DNA of 39,464 bases, taken from Bacteroidales bacterium. Lineage in GTDB: Bacteria; Bacteroidota; Bacteroidia; Bacteroidales; UBA932. The DNA lies in the NCBI GenBank assembly GCA_024699055.1, contig JAILQG010000070.1, positions 1 through 39,464 on the forward strand, read 5' to 3'. The translations under genes were made by a program, and so were the position numbers. The notes below the pieces were generated by a model, which was not told the origin of the DNA, ran no database searches, and saw only the letters and a list, made by a program, of their open reading frames with translations. Positions 1 through 8,361 of this stretch are shown here, piece after piece (within the stretch, counting starts at the first letter, position 1; every line of letters starts with the position of its first letter).

Positions 1-227
1 CCGGGAGAGAAAGTGAACTGCGAGTATCCGGCCACTGCCGAGCCCGCGGGATTGATGGTGATCGAACCCAGGTCACATCCCACTGCGGTTACAGCATTGC
101 CCATGCCCATGGTACGGGCGGTGCCGTAGTAGTTGTTGCTGCCGAGGTTGATGGCATCGTACATGGTCTGCGCGCCAGCCGCAATGCAGAATCCGGCAAA
201 AAGTATGGTAATGAATATCTTTTTCAT
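1..227 (-). CDS. Outer membrane protein, FadL/OmpP1-like, N-terminal part
   Basis: This is the first 75 codons of a gene that runs off the left edge of the window. The ATG at 227-225 starts a clear signal peptide (MKKIFITILFAGFCIAAGAQ). The mature start has TMYDAINLGSNNYYGTARTM followed by a GMGNAVTAVG stretch, and an 'INPAGSA' motif comes next. This pattern is typical of Bacteroidota outer membrane beta-barrels related to the OmpP1/FadL/TodX transport family. In that family the barrel carries hydrophobic ligands or serves as an assembly partner; the substrate cannot be told from this fragment. It lies 27 bp behind the stop of the lipoprotein gene on the same strand, so the two are probably co-transcribed. 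The family call is moderate because only the N-terminus is visible. Confidence 0.7.
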   Translation of the reverse strand, partial: MKKIFITILFAGFCIAAGAQTMYDAINLGSNNYYGTARTMGMGNAVTAVGCDLGSITINPAGSAVAGYSQFTFSP

Positions 228-254
228 GTCTGTAACGATTTAATGGTTGGGGAA

Positions 255-1241
255 TTACCTGCCGCGTGAAGATCCGCCTCCACCGCCGCCGCTGTGGCCG
301 CCGCCGGAGGAACTGCCGCCGCCGGAATAACTACCGCCGCGAGAGGAGCCGCCACCTCCGGAATAGCTGCGGCCCGATGAGGAGCTGCTGGAAGAACTGC
401 TGCCGGAATAACTGCCGGACGAGCGGGTGGAAGTACTTCCGGAAGAGCGGTTGTAGCTGCCCCCTGAAGAGGAATCGCGGGTATATCCTCCGCTCCTTGA
501 TGACGACGAAGAAGACGACCTGTTGTAGGAACCGGACCTGGTGCCGGTGCTGCCGCTGTAGCCGCTGCCGGAGGTGTATCCGCCGGTGCGCGACATGGAG
601 CCGGCGCCCCTGCCGCTGATGTAATTGCCGCCCTTTATGCCTTCGCGGCTGCCGTTGTAATGATAATTGTTGTCAAAGCGGCCACGGTAGCCATAGTAGC
701 CATAGTATCCGGGACCGTACCAGCTGTCATAGAACCAGGGATCGTACCAGCCGCCGTAATACCCGGGACCGTACCAGCTGTAGTACCCGGGGCCGTACCA
801 GCTGTCATAGTACCAGGGATCGTACCAGCCGTACATGCCCCATCCGCTGCGCCAGCGCCAGGGATTCCCGTAATACCAGCTGTAGCCGTACGGATAACCA
901 TACCTCCATGAGAACGGGTAGCCGTAGCTGAAAGGATAACCGTAATAGTCGTAATAGCCGTATCCGTAGGTGTTGCCGTCGAGGTCTTCGACCCTGGTGC
1001 GGAAACCGTCTTCTACCAGCACGAGGGTATCCCGCTTGAGGGCGGCCTGGCGTTCTATCTCCCTGCGGGCACGGGCGACGAACTCCTCGTCGCTGAGGGG
1101 TACTGCAGTGGCTGCGGAAGTCTTATAGTAGATTCCGTCACGAAACCGGGGATAACCGGCGTACTCTGCGGAAGTGGCGCATGCAACTGCCAGTATGGCT
1201 GTGAGCGCCAGGGGAATTAGTCTTCGTATCATGGTTTTCAT
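255..1241 (-). CDS. Tyr/Trp/Gly-rich repeat lipoprotein with Ser/Gly tail
   Basis: The product is 328 aa when started at the ATG at 1241-1239; an upstream in-frame ATG at 1316 would place 25 charged residues before the signal sequence and is unlikely. The start MKTMIRRLIPLALTAILAVAC is a lipoprotein signal peptide with lipobox AVAC, so the mature protein is expected to be membrane-anchored. Residues of about 25-95 form an ordinary charged domain. A stretch of about 100 residues made almost only of Y, G, W, P, D and S follows, with repeats of SWYGPGYY and WYDPWYYDSWYGPGYY. The last ~110 residues are a Ser/Gly-rich low-complexity tail. No catalytic motif is visible. The aromatic repeat may bind glycans or self-associate, but that is inference. 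Function unknown. Confidence 0.8.
   Translation of the reverse strand: MKTMIRRLIPLALTAILAVACATSAEYAGYPRFRDGIYYKTSAATAVPLSDEEFVARARREIERQAALKRDTLVLVEDGFRTRVEDLDGNTYGYGYYDYYGYPFSYGYPFSWRYGYPYGYSWYYGNPWRWRSGWGMYGWYDPWYYDSWYGPGYYSWYGPGYYGGWYDPWFYDSWYGPGYYGYYGYRGRFDNNYHYNGSREGIKGGNYISGRGAGSMSRTGGYTSGSGYSGSTGTRSGSYNRSSSSSSSRSGGYTRDSSSGGSYNRSSGSTSTRSSGSYSGSSSSSSSSSGRSYSGGGGSSRGGSYSGGGSSSGGGHSGGGGGGSSRGR
711..752 (-). repeat. 42-bp intragenic repeat, copy A
   Basis: This 42-bp stretch recurs at 789-830 with two mismatches. It encodes one WYDPW.YDSWYGP unit of the aromatic lipoprotein. The near identity at DNA level suggests a recent duplication or recombination within the gene. Confidence 0.8.
789..830 (-). 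repeat. 42-bp intragenic repeat, copy B
   Basis: Second copy of the repeat at 711-752, in the same reading frame. The copies are separated by a shorter SWYGPGYY unit, so the array could expand or contract by unit length without breaking the frame. Confidence 0.8.
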
Positions 1242-1251
1242 GTTTTTTATG

Positions 1252-1259
1252 TATATTTG
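1252..1259 (+). promoter_or_regulatory. Possible -7 box (TATATTTG) for proS
   Basis: TATATTTG fits the Bacteroidota -7 consensus TAnnTTTG. It would give a leader of about 85-90 nt before proS. No convincing -33 TTTG lies about 19 bp upstream, and the box sits just upstream of the divergent lipoprotein start, so the call is tentative. Confidence 0.35.
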
Positions 1260-1352
1260 CGGCTGCTCTACGCGTGCGCAAGCAGGCATTCGAGTCCGTT
1301 TTATATTTAGATGCAAAATTGCTAAAAATTCGCAACAAATTCAAGAAAAATT

Positions 1353-2831
1353 ATGGCGAAGGAAATAACACCCCGTTCCGAAGATTATTCAAAGTGGTAT
1401 AACGACATAGTAGTCAAGGCAGATCTGGCCGAGCAGTCCGCTGTCCGCGGATGTATGGTAATCAAGCCTTACGGGTATGCCATATGGGAAAAGATGCAGC
1501 GTACCCTCGACGCGATGTTCAAGGAAACCGGCGTCCAGAACGCCTATTTCCCCCTTTTCATCCCCAAGAGTTTCTTCAGCCGCGAAGCTGAGCACGTGGC
1601 GGGATTTGCCAAGGAATGCGCCGTGGTCACCCATCACCGTCTCATGAACTCCCCCGACGGCAAGGGCGTGGTAGTCGACCCGGACGCCAGGCTTGAAGAA
1701 GAGCTCATCGTGCGCCCCACTTCCGAAACCATCATCTGGAGCGTATACAAGAACTGGATCAAGAGCTGGAGAGACCTTCCGGTGCTCTGCAACCAGTGGT
1801 GCAACGTGGTGAGGTGGGAAATGCGCACCAGGCCGTTCCTCCGCACCAGCGAATTCCTCTGGCAGGAAGGCCACACCGCACACGCCACTGCCGAAGAGGC
1901 CGAGGCCCGGACTAAGCAGATGGTCCAGGTCTATGCCGAATTCGCCCGCAAAACCATGTCCCTGCCCGTGATAGTGGGTCACAAGAGCCCCAACGAGCGC
2001 TTCGCAGGCGCCCTCGACACCCTGACCATCGAGGCCATGATGCAGGACGGCAAGGCCCTGCAGGCCGGAACCAGCCATTTCCTCGGCCAGAATTTCGGCA
2101 AGAGCTTCGATGTCCAGTTCGCCGACAAGGACGGCTCCCTGCAGTACGCATGGGCTACTTCCTGGGGCGTCAGCACACGTCTCATGGGTGCTCTCATCAT
2201 GGCCCACTCCGACGACGACGGCCTCATCCTTCCCCCGTCCCTCGCACCCATCCAGGTCGTAATGGTCCCCATCTACAAGACCGACGATGAAAGGAACGCA
2301 GTCCTCGCCAAGTTCGAAGAGATAAGCAAGGCCCTGACCGCCAAGGGAATAAGCGTCAAGATTGACGACCGCGACACCCTCCGCCCCGGCTTCAAGTTCG
2401 CCGAATGGGAAGTCAAGGGCGTGCCGGTACGCCTCGCCATGGGAGCACGCGACCTTGCGGGTGACAGCATGGAAGTCTTCCGCAGGGACACCCTGGTAAA
2501 GGAAACCATGCCCATAGAGAAAGTGGCGGACCATATCCCCGCCCTTCTCGAAGACATCCAGGAGAGCATCTACCGCAAGGCCCTCGATTTCCGCGAGGCG
2601 CACGTCGAAAAGTGCGACAGCTGGGAAGAGTTCCAGGAAAAGATCCAGACCGGCAAGTTCCTGCTCTGCCACTGGGACGGCACCGTCGAGACCGAGCAGG
2701 CCATCAAGGACGCCACCAAGGCCACCATTCGCTGCATTCCCGTTGACAGTTACGTCTGCGAAGAGAAGGGCAAAGACATCTTCTCCGGAAAGCCGTCCGA
2801 CAGGAGGGTGGTGTTCGCCATTGCATATTAG
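1353..2831 (+). CDS. proS: Prolyl-tRNA synthetase (archaeal/eukaryote-like short type)
   Basis: A class II aminoacyl-tRNA synthetase of 492 aa that charges tRNA-Pro with proline in the cytosol. The N-terminal half carries [16 protein letters not shown] and the motif 2 region [20 protein letters not shown]. Motif 3 is in [15 protein letters not shown]. An anticodon-binding domain follows from about residue 290 (IQVVMVPIY onward) and then a C-terminal domain. The protein lacks the large editing insertion of the proteobacterial type and ends in Tyr (FAIAY), as the archaeal/eukaryote-like class does; that terminal Tyr is known to reach into the active site in related enzymes. The ATG at 1353 fits family N-termini. 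The DUF3078 gene follows after 3 bp. Confidence 0.97.
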   Translation: MAKEITPRSEDYSKWYNDIVVKADLAEQSAVRGCMVIKPYGYAIWEKMQRTLDAMFKETGVQNAYFPLFIPKSFFSREAEHVAGFAKECAVVTHHRLMNSPDGKGVVVDPDARLEEELIVRPTSETIIWSVYKNWIKSWRDLPVLCNQWCNVVRWEMRTRPFLRTSEFLWQEGHTAHATAEEAEARTKQMVQVYAEFARKTMSLPVIVGHKSPNERFAGALDTLTIEAMMQDGKALQAGTSHFLGQNFGKSFDVQFADKDGSLQYAWATSWGVSTRLMGALIMAHSDDDGLILPPSLAPIQVVMVPIYKTDDERNAVLAKFEEISKALTAKGISVKIDDRDTLRPGFKFAEWEVKGVPVRLAMGARDLAGDSMEVFRRDTLVKETMPIEKVADHIPALLEDIQESIYRKALDFREAHVEKCDSWEEFQEKIQTGKFLLCHWDGTVETEQAIKDATKATIRCIPVDSYVCEEKGKDIFSGKPSDRRVVFAIAY

Positions 2832-2834
2832 CAC

Positions 2835-3866
2835 ATGAAAAAGACAGTTATCTCCCTTGCGCTGATTCTTTCGGCGGCATTCGTCTCCTTCGCCCAGCAG
2901 AACGTCCAGGACGCCGCTGCAGAGGCGGCAAAAGCCATTTCCGAGGCACCCCAGGAAGTGGCGCAGGCCCCCAAGCCCAGCAACTGGAACGACGAGCTCG
3001 TGTTCGACCTCGGTTTCAACCAGACCCAGCTCACCAACTGGGCCGCCGGCGGCTTCAACAATCTCACATTCAATGCAGGACTCGACGCCAAGGCGGATTA
3101 TGCCAAGGACCTGGCCTCGTGGGGGAACCGTCTCCAGCTGCAGTACGGCATGCTGTGGAGTGAAGACAAGGAAGACCTTATCCAGAGGAGCACCGACCGC
3201 ATCTATCTGGAGAGCAAATTCTCTTACAGGACCAAGAAAGACTCCAAGTGGAGTTACTCGGTGGCCTTCGATTTCCGTTCCCAGTTCGCCAACGGCTACA
3301 CCTACAACAAGCCTGCTGACGGCCAGACCTGGATGCAGGCGGCCAAGCTCAAGTCAGGCTTCCTCTCCCCCGCCTACACCAACCTCGGTTTCGGTATGGA
3401 CTGGGCGCCCAACGCCTGGTTCAACATAAACCTCTCCCCGTTCACCGGAGGCCTCACCATCGTCAGGATTCCCGAGCTCCGCTATACTTACGGCATGGAT
3501 CTCCTTCCGAAGTATGCCCCGGACGGCAAGACGGCCGACACCCCTGGCGACCACTTCAAATATACGAAGTTCCAACTGGGTGCCCTCATCAAGACCAACA
3601 TCAAGTTCAACGTCAACGACAGGCTCGGCTATGAAACCCAGCTAGTGCTGTTCTCGGACTACCTCAACAAGCCCTGGATCCCCCGCGTGAACTGGGACAA
3701 CAAGATAGTCTGGCAGCTCGCCAAATACTTCAAGCTGGGGTTCAACACCTGGCTCATCTACGACCCGAACGTACTCATTGCCGACAAGGCTGGCAGCACG
3801 GCCCCCCGGGTCCAGTTCAAGGAATTCCTCACTTTCAGTTTCACCTGGACGGTAGACAATAAGTAG
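2835..3866 (+). CDS. DUF3078 family outer membrane protein
   Basis: A 343-aa secreted protein. A signal peptide (MKKTVISLALILSAAFVSFA, cleavage before QQN) is followed by a short Ala/Glu/Pro-rich linker. From about residue 50 comes the hallmark of the Bacteroidota family DUF3078: FNQTQLTNWAAGG, then alternating polar/aromatic strands such as LQLQYGMLWSED and LYDPNVLIADKAG. The strand pattern and C-terminal 'FLTFSFTWTVDNK' suggest an outer membrane beta-barrel. The family has no established function. It starts 3 bp after proS and its stop abuts the tilS ATG, so the three genes form one transcription unit; the link to tRNA genes looks positional rather than functional. Confidence 0.88.
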   Translation: MKKTVISLALILSAAFVSFAQQNVQDAAAEAAKAISEAPQEVAQAPKPSNWNDELVFDLGFNQTQLTNWAAGGFNNLTFNAGLDAKADYAKDLASWGNRLQLQYGMLWSEDKEDLIQRSTDRIYLESKFSYRTKKDSKWSYSVAFDFRSQFANGYTYNKPADGQTWMQAAKLKSGFLSPAYTNLGFGMDWAPNAWFNINLSPFTGGLTIVRIPELRYTYGMDLLPKYAPDGKTADTPGDHFKYTKFQLGALIKTNIKFNVNDRLGYETQLVLFSDYLNKPWIPRVNWDNKIVWQLAKYFKLGFNTWLIYDPNVLIADKAGSTAPRVQFKEFLTFSFTWTVDNK

Positions 3867-5186
3867 ATGCCCGGAACGATCCTACTTGCAGTCAGCGGCG
3901 GGATGGATTCCATGTATATGCTCGCCCGCGCCGGAGAGCTCTTCCCTGGAGCCCCCGTGACGGTCGCACATTGCAATTTCGGCCTCCGCGGCGAGGAATC
4001 CGACGGGGACGAGATGTTCGTCCGCGACTGGTGCTCCACCCATTCCATTCCCATCCTGGTGAAGCGCTTCGACACGCTTGAATATGCCGCAGCCAAAGGG
4101 GTCAGCATAGAGATGGCCGCGCGCGACCTGAGGTACGGGTGGTTCGCGGAGCTGCTTTCCTCCGGCGAGTACTCGGCCGTAGCCGTAGCCCACAACGCCA
4201 ATGACAACGCCGAGACCCTCATCCTGAATCTTCTGCGCGGCACCGGCACCAGGGGCCTCCGCGGCATGGGAGACAGGGAAATTTCGGGCATCGGGAGCGG
4301 AAGGATACTCCGCCCGCTGCTGGGTGTCAGCCGAGAGGAAATCTCGGCATGGATGAGTGCGCACGGCATACCTCACCGCGAAGACAGCTCCAATGCCAGC
4401 AACCTCTTTAAACGCAACAAGATACGCAACGAAGTCTTCCCGGTTTTCGCGGAGATCAACCCCTCTTTCCTGAAGACGCTCGGCTCCGACATCACGCACT
4501 TCGCCCAGGTCGACGACATCGCTGAGGATTATTTCCAAAGCGTGGCTATGGGAGTTTGCGTCCCCGGCAGCGAAAACACCATTTCAATCCCTTCCCTGCT
4601 CGCGCTGGATCACTGGGAATATGTCCTCTTCAGGCTGCTGGAGCCTTACGGTTTCGATGAAGGTACGCTCTCAGCGCTCGGCAGCCTTCTCCGTTCGGAT
4701 GGAACCGTGAGCGGCAAGACCTTCGAAGCCCCCGGATACAGGGCCGTGACCTCTTCGGACAGCATAATCATCTCCGCGAAAGAGGAGAAACCGGAAGCCG
4801 GGAGCCTTATGGTCACTGGGGACGGAGAGTATTCGTTCGGAGCTACTGCAATTTCGGTCAAAAGCTATGCGCGGCCGGCCGATCTGCAGCTGCAAAGGCC
4901 TGAAGGCCAGCTTATTGCAGATGCCGACAAGCTTCAGTATCCTTTCCGCCTGCGGAGCTGGGAGGCCGGCGACTGGATGAAGCCCCTCGGCATGGGGGGC
5001 AGGAAAAAGCTGTCCGACCTTTTCGTGGACCTGAAGTGGAGCCTGCCGCGGAAAGAGGCGGCCATAGTGCTCGAGCACCCCGACGGCATGCCTGGGCACG
5101 TGGGTGCGCTGCTGTGCGTAAGACTCGGGGATTCCCTGAAGGTGACCCAGGAAACCACGAGAATCGTGGAAATCACCTTAGACTAG
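3867..5186 (+). CDS. tilS: tRNA(Ile)-lysidine synthase
   Basis: TilS converts C34 of tRNA-Ile(CAU) to lysidine using ATP and lysine, so that the tRNA reads AUA as Ile. The PP-loop SGGMDS is at residues 10-15, close to the N-terminus as expected, followed by HCNFGLRGEESDGDE and the HNANDNAETLILNLLRGTG segment. The NKIRNEVFP signature is present. The C-terminal TilS domain is recognisable in RSWEAGDWMKPLGMGGRKK. At 439 aa it is full length. The ATG directly follows the DUF3078 stop. Its last 9 bp overlap the last bases of hisS on the other strand (5178-5186), so the two genes are convergent without room for a terminator. Confidence 0.96.
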   Translation: MPGTILLAVSGGMDSMYMLARAGELFPGAPVTVAHCNFGLRGEESDGDEMFVRDWCSTHSIPILVKRFDTLEYAAAKGVSIEMAARDLRYGWFAELLSSGEYSAVAVAHNANDNAETLILNLLRGTGTRGLRGMGDREISGIGSGRILRPLLGVSREEISAWMSAHGIPHREDSSNASNLFKRNKIRNEVFPVFAEINPSFLKTLGSDITHFAQVDDIAEDYFQSVAMGVCVPGSENTISIPSLLALDHWEYVLFRLLEPYGFDEGTLSALGSLLRSDGTVSGKTFEAPGYRAVTSSDSIIISAKEEKPEAGSLMVTGDGEYSFGATAISVKSYARPADLQLQRPEGQLIADADKLQYPFRLRSWEAGDWMKPLGMGGRKKLSDLFVDLKWSLPRKEAAIVLEHPDGMPGHVGALLCVRLGDSLKVTQETTRIVEITLD

Positions 5187-6560
5187 GAAGGCCGCCATTC
5201 CGGCGATATCGTCTTTTGCGAAGGACTTCTGCTCCCCGGAAGCCAGATTCTTGATGTTCACCATGCCGGCCTCGGCTTCGGACGAGCCGCAGATGCTGAT
5301 GAACGGAATGCCCTTCCTGTCGGCATATTCGAACTGTTTTTTGAGTTTGCCTGAGTCGGCGAAGACCTCCACCGAAACACCGCGGCCGCGGAGCGCGGAG
5401 GCGATGGGAAGCACGTATTTCACCGACTCCCCGTCCATGTTGGCGAAAAGCAGACGGGTGGAGGTAGTGAGGGACGCGGGGAACTTGTCCAGGCCGGTGA
5501 GGACGTCGAAGATACGGTCGGCGCCGAAGGAGATGCCAACTCCGGACATTCCGGGAAGCCCGAAAATGCCGGTAAGGTTGTCGTAGCGGCCACCTCCGCA
5601 GATGCTGCCGATCTCCCAGTCCAGGGCTTTGACTTCAAAGATGGCTCCGGTGTAGTAATTGAGGCCGCGTGCAAGCGAGAGGTCCATTTCGACTGGGCAG
5701 TCCACGCCGGCGGCGGCTACGAAGGTGAAGAGTTCTTCCAACTCGTCGAGGCCCCTGAGGCCGGTCTCGGAAGAAGCGAGCACTCCGCGCATGGCCTGCA
5801 GTTTTTCGGCAGTACAGCCGGAGAGTTCAAGCACCGGCTCCAGCACGGCAACGGCCTGTTCCGTAAGGCCCTTCGAGAGCATTTCGGCCTTCACCGCATC
5901 GAGGCCTATCTTGTCGAGCTTGTCGATAGCGACCGTAATGTCCACCACTTTGTCGGGGAATCCGCACACTTCGGCCAGCCCCGTGAGGACCTTGCGGTTG
6001 TTCACCTTGAGGACGACCCGGACATCCAGCTTCCTGAATACCTCCGCCACCATCTGTACGAGTTCCAGTTCGCACAGCTGCGAGTTGCTGCCTATTACGT
6101 CCACGTCGCACTGGTAGAACTCGCGGTAACGGCCCTTCTGAGGCCTGTCCGCCCTCCATACCGGCTGGATCTGGTAACGCCTGAACGGGAAGCTGAGCTC
6201 TGACTGATGCTGCACCACGTAACGTGCGAAAGGCACGGTGAGATCGTAGCGCAAGCCCTTTTCGCACAACTCTTTACTCAGCGCCGCACTGCGGTAGCCG
6301 CCCTCCGGGGTCCGGAACGAACCGAAGTCGACGGAATCGAACGGGTCGCCGGAATTGAGCACCCTGAACAGGAGTTTGTCGCCTTCGTCGCCATACTTTC
6401 CGAGCAGGGTGGAAAGGTTTTCCATCGCCGGGGTTTCTATCTGGGCGTAACCGAAGCTCCGGAACACCTCCTTCACGGTGTCGAATATATAGTTGCGGCA
6501 GGCCATCTGTTGCTGGGAGAAATCCCTCGTGCCTTTTGGTATGGAAGGTTTTTGAGCCAT
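5178..6560 (-). CDS. hisS: Histidyl-tRNA synthetase
   Basis: Class II synthetase for histidine, 460 aa. The N-terminus MAQKPSIPKGTRDFS matches Bacteroidota HisRS. Motif 2 is in QPVWRADRPQKGRYREFYQ, the histidine-specific loop is ARGLNYYTGAIFEV, and motif 3 includes GGGRYDNLTGIFG. A C-terminal anticodon-binding domain follows. The ATG at 6560-6558 was chosen over one at 6578: the -7 box TAAATTTG at 6587-6580 would put transcription start near 6575, downstream of the earlier ATG, and family members begin at this Met. It is divergent from sppA and convergent with tilS, overlapping its end by 9 bp. Confidence 0.96.
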   Translation of the reverse strand: MAQKPSIPKGTRDFSQQQMACRNYIFDTVKEVFRSFGYAQIETPAMENLSTLLGKYGDEGDKLLFRVLNSGDPFDSVDFGSFRTPEGGYRSAALSKELCEKGLRYDLTVPFARYVVQHQSELSFPFRRYQIQPVWRADRPQKGRYREFYQCDVDVIGSNSQLCELELVQMVAEVFRKLDVRVVLKVNNRKVLTGLAEVCGFPDKVVDITVAIDKLDKIGLDAVKAEMLSKGLTEQAVAVLEPVLELSGCTAEKLQAMRGVLASSETGLRGLDELEELFTFVAAAGVDCPVEMDLSLARGLNYYTGAIFEVKALDWEIGSICGGGRYDNLTGIFGLPGMSGVGISFGADRIFDVLTGLDKFPASLTTSTRLLFANMDGESVKYVLPIASALRGRGVSVEVFADSGKLKKQFEYADRKGIPFISICGSSEAEAGMVNIKNLASGEQKSFAKDDIAGMAAFLV

Positions 6561-6579
6561 GACAAAATGTTTAATCATG

Positions 6580-6587
6580 CAAATTTA
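6580..6587 (-). promoter_or_regulatory. -7 box (TAAATTTG) of hisS
   Basis: Read on the minus strand this is TAAATTTG, a full match to TAnnTTTG, about 20 nt before the hisS ATG. No good -33 box is seen. It lies back-to-back with the sppA box, one base apart. Confidence 0.55.
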
Positions 6588-6588
6588 C

Positions 6589-6596
6589 TAACTTTG
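6589..6596 (+). promoter_or_regulatory. -7 box (TAACTTTG) of sppA
   Basis: TAACTTTG matches TAnnTTTG and lies 19 nt before the sppA ATG. The -33 region is poor. Together with the hisS box it makes a compact divergent promoter. Confidence 0.55.
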
Positions 6597-6615
6597 TACT
6601 TTCAAGACCAAAGAA

Positions 6616-8361
6616 ATGAAAGATTTTTTCAAAATGCTTCTCGCAGTCATCTGCGGACTGCTGCTTTTCTTCTTCATCACCGTCTTCATAGCTGGCGGAG
6701 CGTTCTCGGCCATGGGAGCCGCCGCGTCGGGTGACAAAAAAGCCGTGCTGCCGCGCAGCGGGGTGCTGGCCGTGGACATGTCGGCTTTCGTGCTTGACGA
6801 GCAGACGAACTCGAACGGTTTCACCCTGAGCACCGCGCCCACCATGCCCGCCGTAGGCATCCTGCAGGCCGTCAGGGCTATAGGCATCGCCGCGGAAGAC
6901 CCGGGAGTCAAGGGCATCTTCCTGAAGACAGACGGCAACGCCTCTAGCATCGCCGCCGTCGAGGAGTTCCGCAAGGCCATCACAGATTTCCGCAAGAGCG
7001 GCAAGCCGGTCATCGCCTACATCGAGAATCCCACCACTTCCGGCTACTGGCTGGCAAGCGCTGCAGATAAAGTATATATGACTGAGTATCAGGGCTCTAC
7101 CATCACCATGAACGGTGTCAGCCTCCAGACTGTTTTCCTCAAGGACCTCCTGGACAAACTGGGGGTGAACGTCCAGCTCATCCGCCACGGCAAATTCAAG
7201 AGCGCCGGCGAAATGTTTACACGCAACGCCTCCAGCGAAGAGAACACCCTGCAGTATCAGACCATGGTGAATTCCTTCTGGGGCGTCATCCGCAAGGACA
7301 TCGCCGAGGCCCGCGGCCTCACCGAAGAGGCGGTGGATGCAGTCATCGACAACCTGGAACTATGCAGCCCCGAGGATTTCCTCACCACCCATATGGCAGA
7401 TGACATCCTTACCCGCCAGGAGCTCAAGGAGAAGATCTGCGCGATAGCCGTCAAGGAGAACTTCGAAGACGTGGGCTTCATGCGCATGGCAGACTATGCC
7501 GCCGTAAAGGTGACCCCCAACTTCAAAGCCAAAAACAAGATAGCCGTCATCTACGCCGCAGGTGACATAGTCGACGGAAACGGCTTCCAGGGCATATCCG
7601 GGGACCGTTTTGCAGGCATAATCGACAAGGTCCGCAAAGATGACAATGTAAAGGCGGTGGTCCTCCGCGTGAATTCCGGAGGCGGCAGCGTGCTCGCCAG
7701 TGAAAAAATCAAGCACGAACTCGACCTGCTCGCGGAAGAGAAGCCCCTCGTCGCGTCCTTCGGCGACTATGCGGCTTCGGGAGGTTACTGGATCAGCAAC
7801 AACTGCAACATGATTTATTCCGACGCGACCACCCTCACCGGTTCAATAGGCGTTTTCGCCATGGTTCCGGAGTTCAGCAAGACCACCCGTAAAGTACTCG
7901 GCGTAAACGTGCAGAGCGTCTCCAGCAACAAACACGGCGACATGTTCGGACTCATGCGTCCGTTCGACCAGAGCGAGTACAATTATATGCTCAAATCCAT
8001 CGAGGCCGTCTACGAAAAGTTCATCACTACGGTTTCAGAAGGCCGCGAAATCGACAAGGACAAGGTTGACGACATGGGACAGGGGCGCGTCTGGACCGGA
8101 TCCGACGCCATCGGCCTGGGCCTGGTGGACGAGATCGGCACTCTTTCCGACGCGATTGACTATGCCGCCGTATCGACAGGCTTCGACCTTGCCGAGCTCC
8201 AGATAGCGGAGTATCCCGCTCCCCTTACCACCTTCCAGCAGATGATGATGATGCTTAACGGCACCCCGGACGAAGGCGAATTCGTGAAGGCGCAGGTGCT
8301 CAAGATGAGCCGGCCGCAGGTAATCGCCCGCATGCCGTATGAGATAACGGTTTTAAATTAG
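6616..8361 (+). CDS. sppA: Signal peptide peptidase SppA, 67K (double-domain) type
   Basis: A membrane-bound serine protease that degrades leftover signal peptides. An N-terminal membrane anchor (residues ~5-32) precedes two ClpP-like domains, as in the long E. coli type; 581 aa is the usual length. The Lys/Ser dyad is intact: Lys195 in RHGKFKSAGE of the first half and Ser388 in GDYAASGGYWIS of the second. Other conserved pieces are RVNSGGGS and LTGSIGVF. The gene has its own -7 box and faces hisS. Its last 9 bp overlap the 3' end of the convergent BT_3928-like gene (8353-8361). Confidence 0.96.
   Translation: MKDFFKMLLAVICGLLLFFFITVFIAGGAFSAMGAAASGDKKAVLPRSGVLAVDMSAFVLDEQTNSNGFTLSTAPTMPAVGILQAVRAIGIAAEDPGVKGIFLKTDGNASSIAAVEEFRKAITDFRKSGKPVIAYIENPTTSGYWLASAADKVYMTEYQGSTITMNGVSLQTVFLKDLLDKLGVNVQLIRHGKFKSAGEMFTRNASSEENTLQYQTMVNSFWGVIRKDIAEARGLTEEAVDAVIDNLELCSPEDFLTTHMADDILTRQELKEKICAIAVKENFEDVGFMRMADYAAVKVTPNFKAKNKIAVIYAAGDIVDGNGFQGISGDRFAGIIDKVRKDDNVKAVVLRVNSGGGSVLASEKIKHELDLLAEEKPLVASFGDYAASGGYWISNNCNMIYSDATTLTGSIGVFAMVPEFSKTTRKVLGVNVQSVSSNKHGDMFGLMRPFDQSEYNYMLKSIEAVYEKFITTVSEGREIDKDKVDDMGQGRVWTGSDAIGLGLVDEIGTLSDAIDYAAVSTGFDLAELQIAEYPAPLTTFQQMMMMLNGTPDEGEFVKAQVLKMSRPQVIARMPYEITVLN

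Noticed and set aside
6561..6578. Earlier ATG at 6578 for hisS
   Set aside because: It lies upstream of the transcription start predicted from the -7 box and adds six residues not typical of the family.
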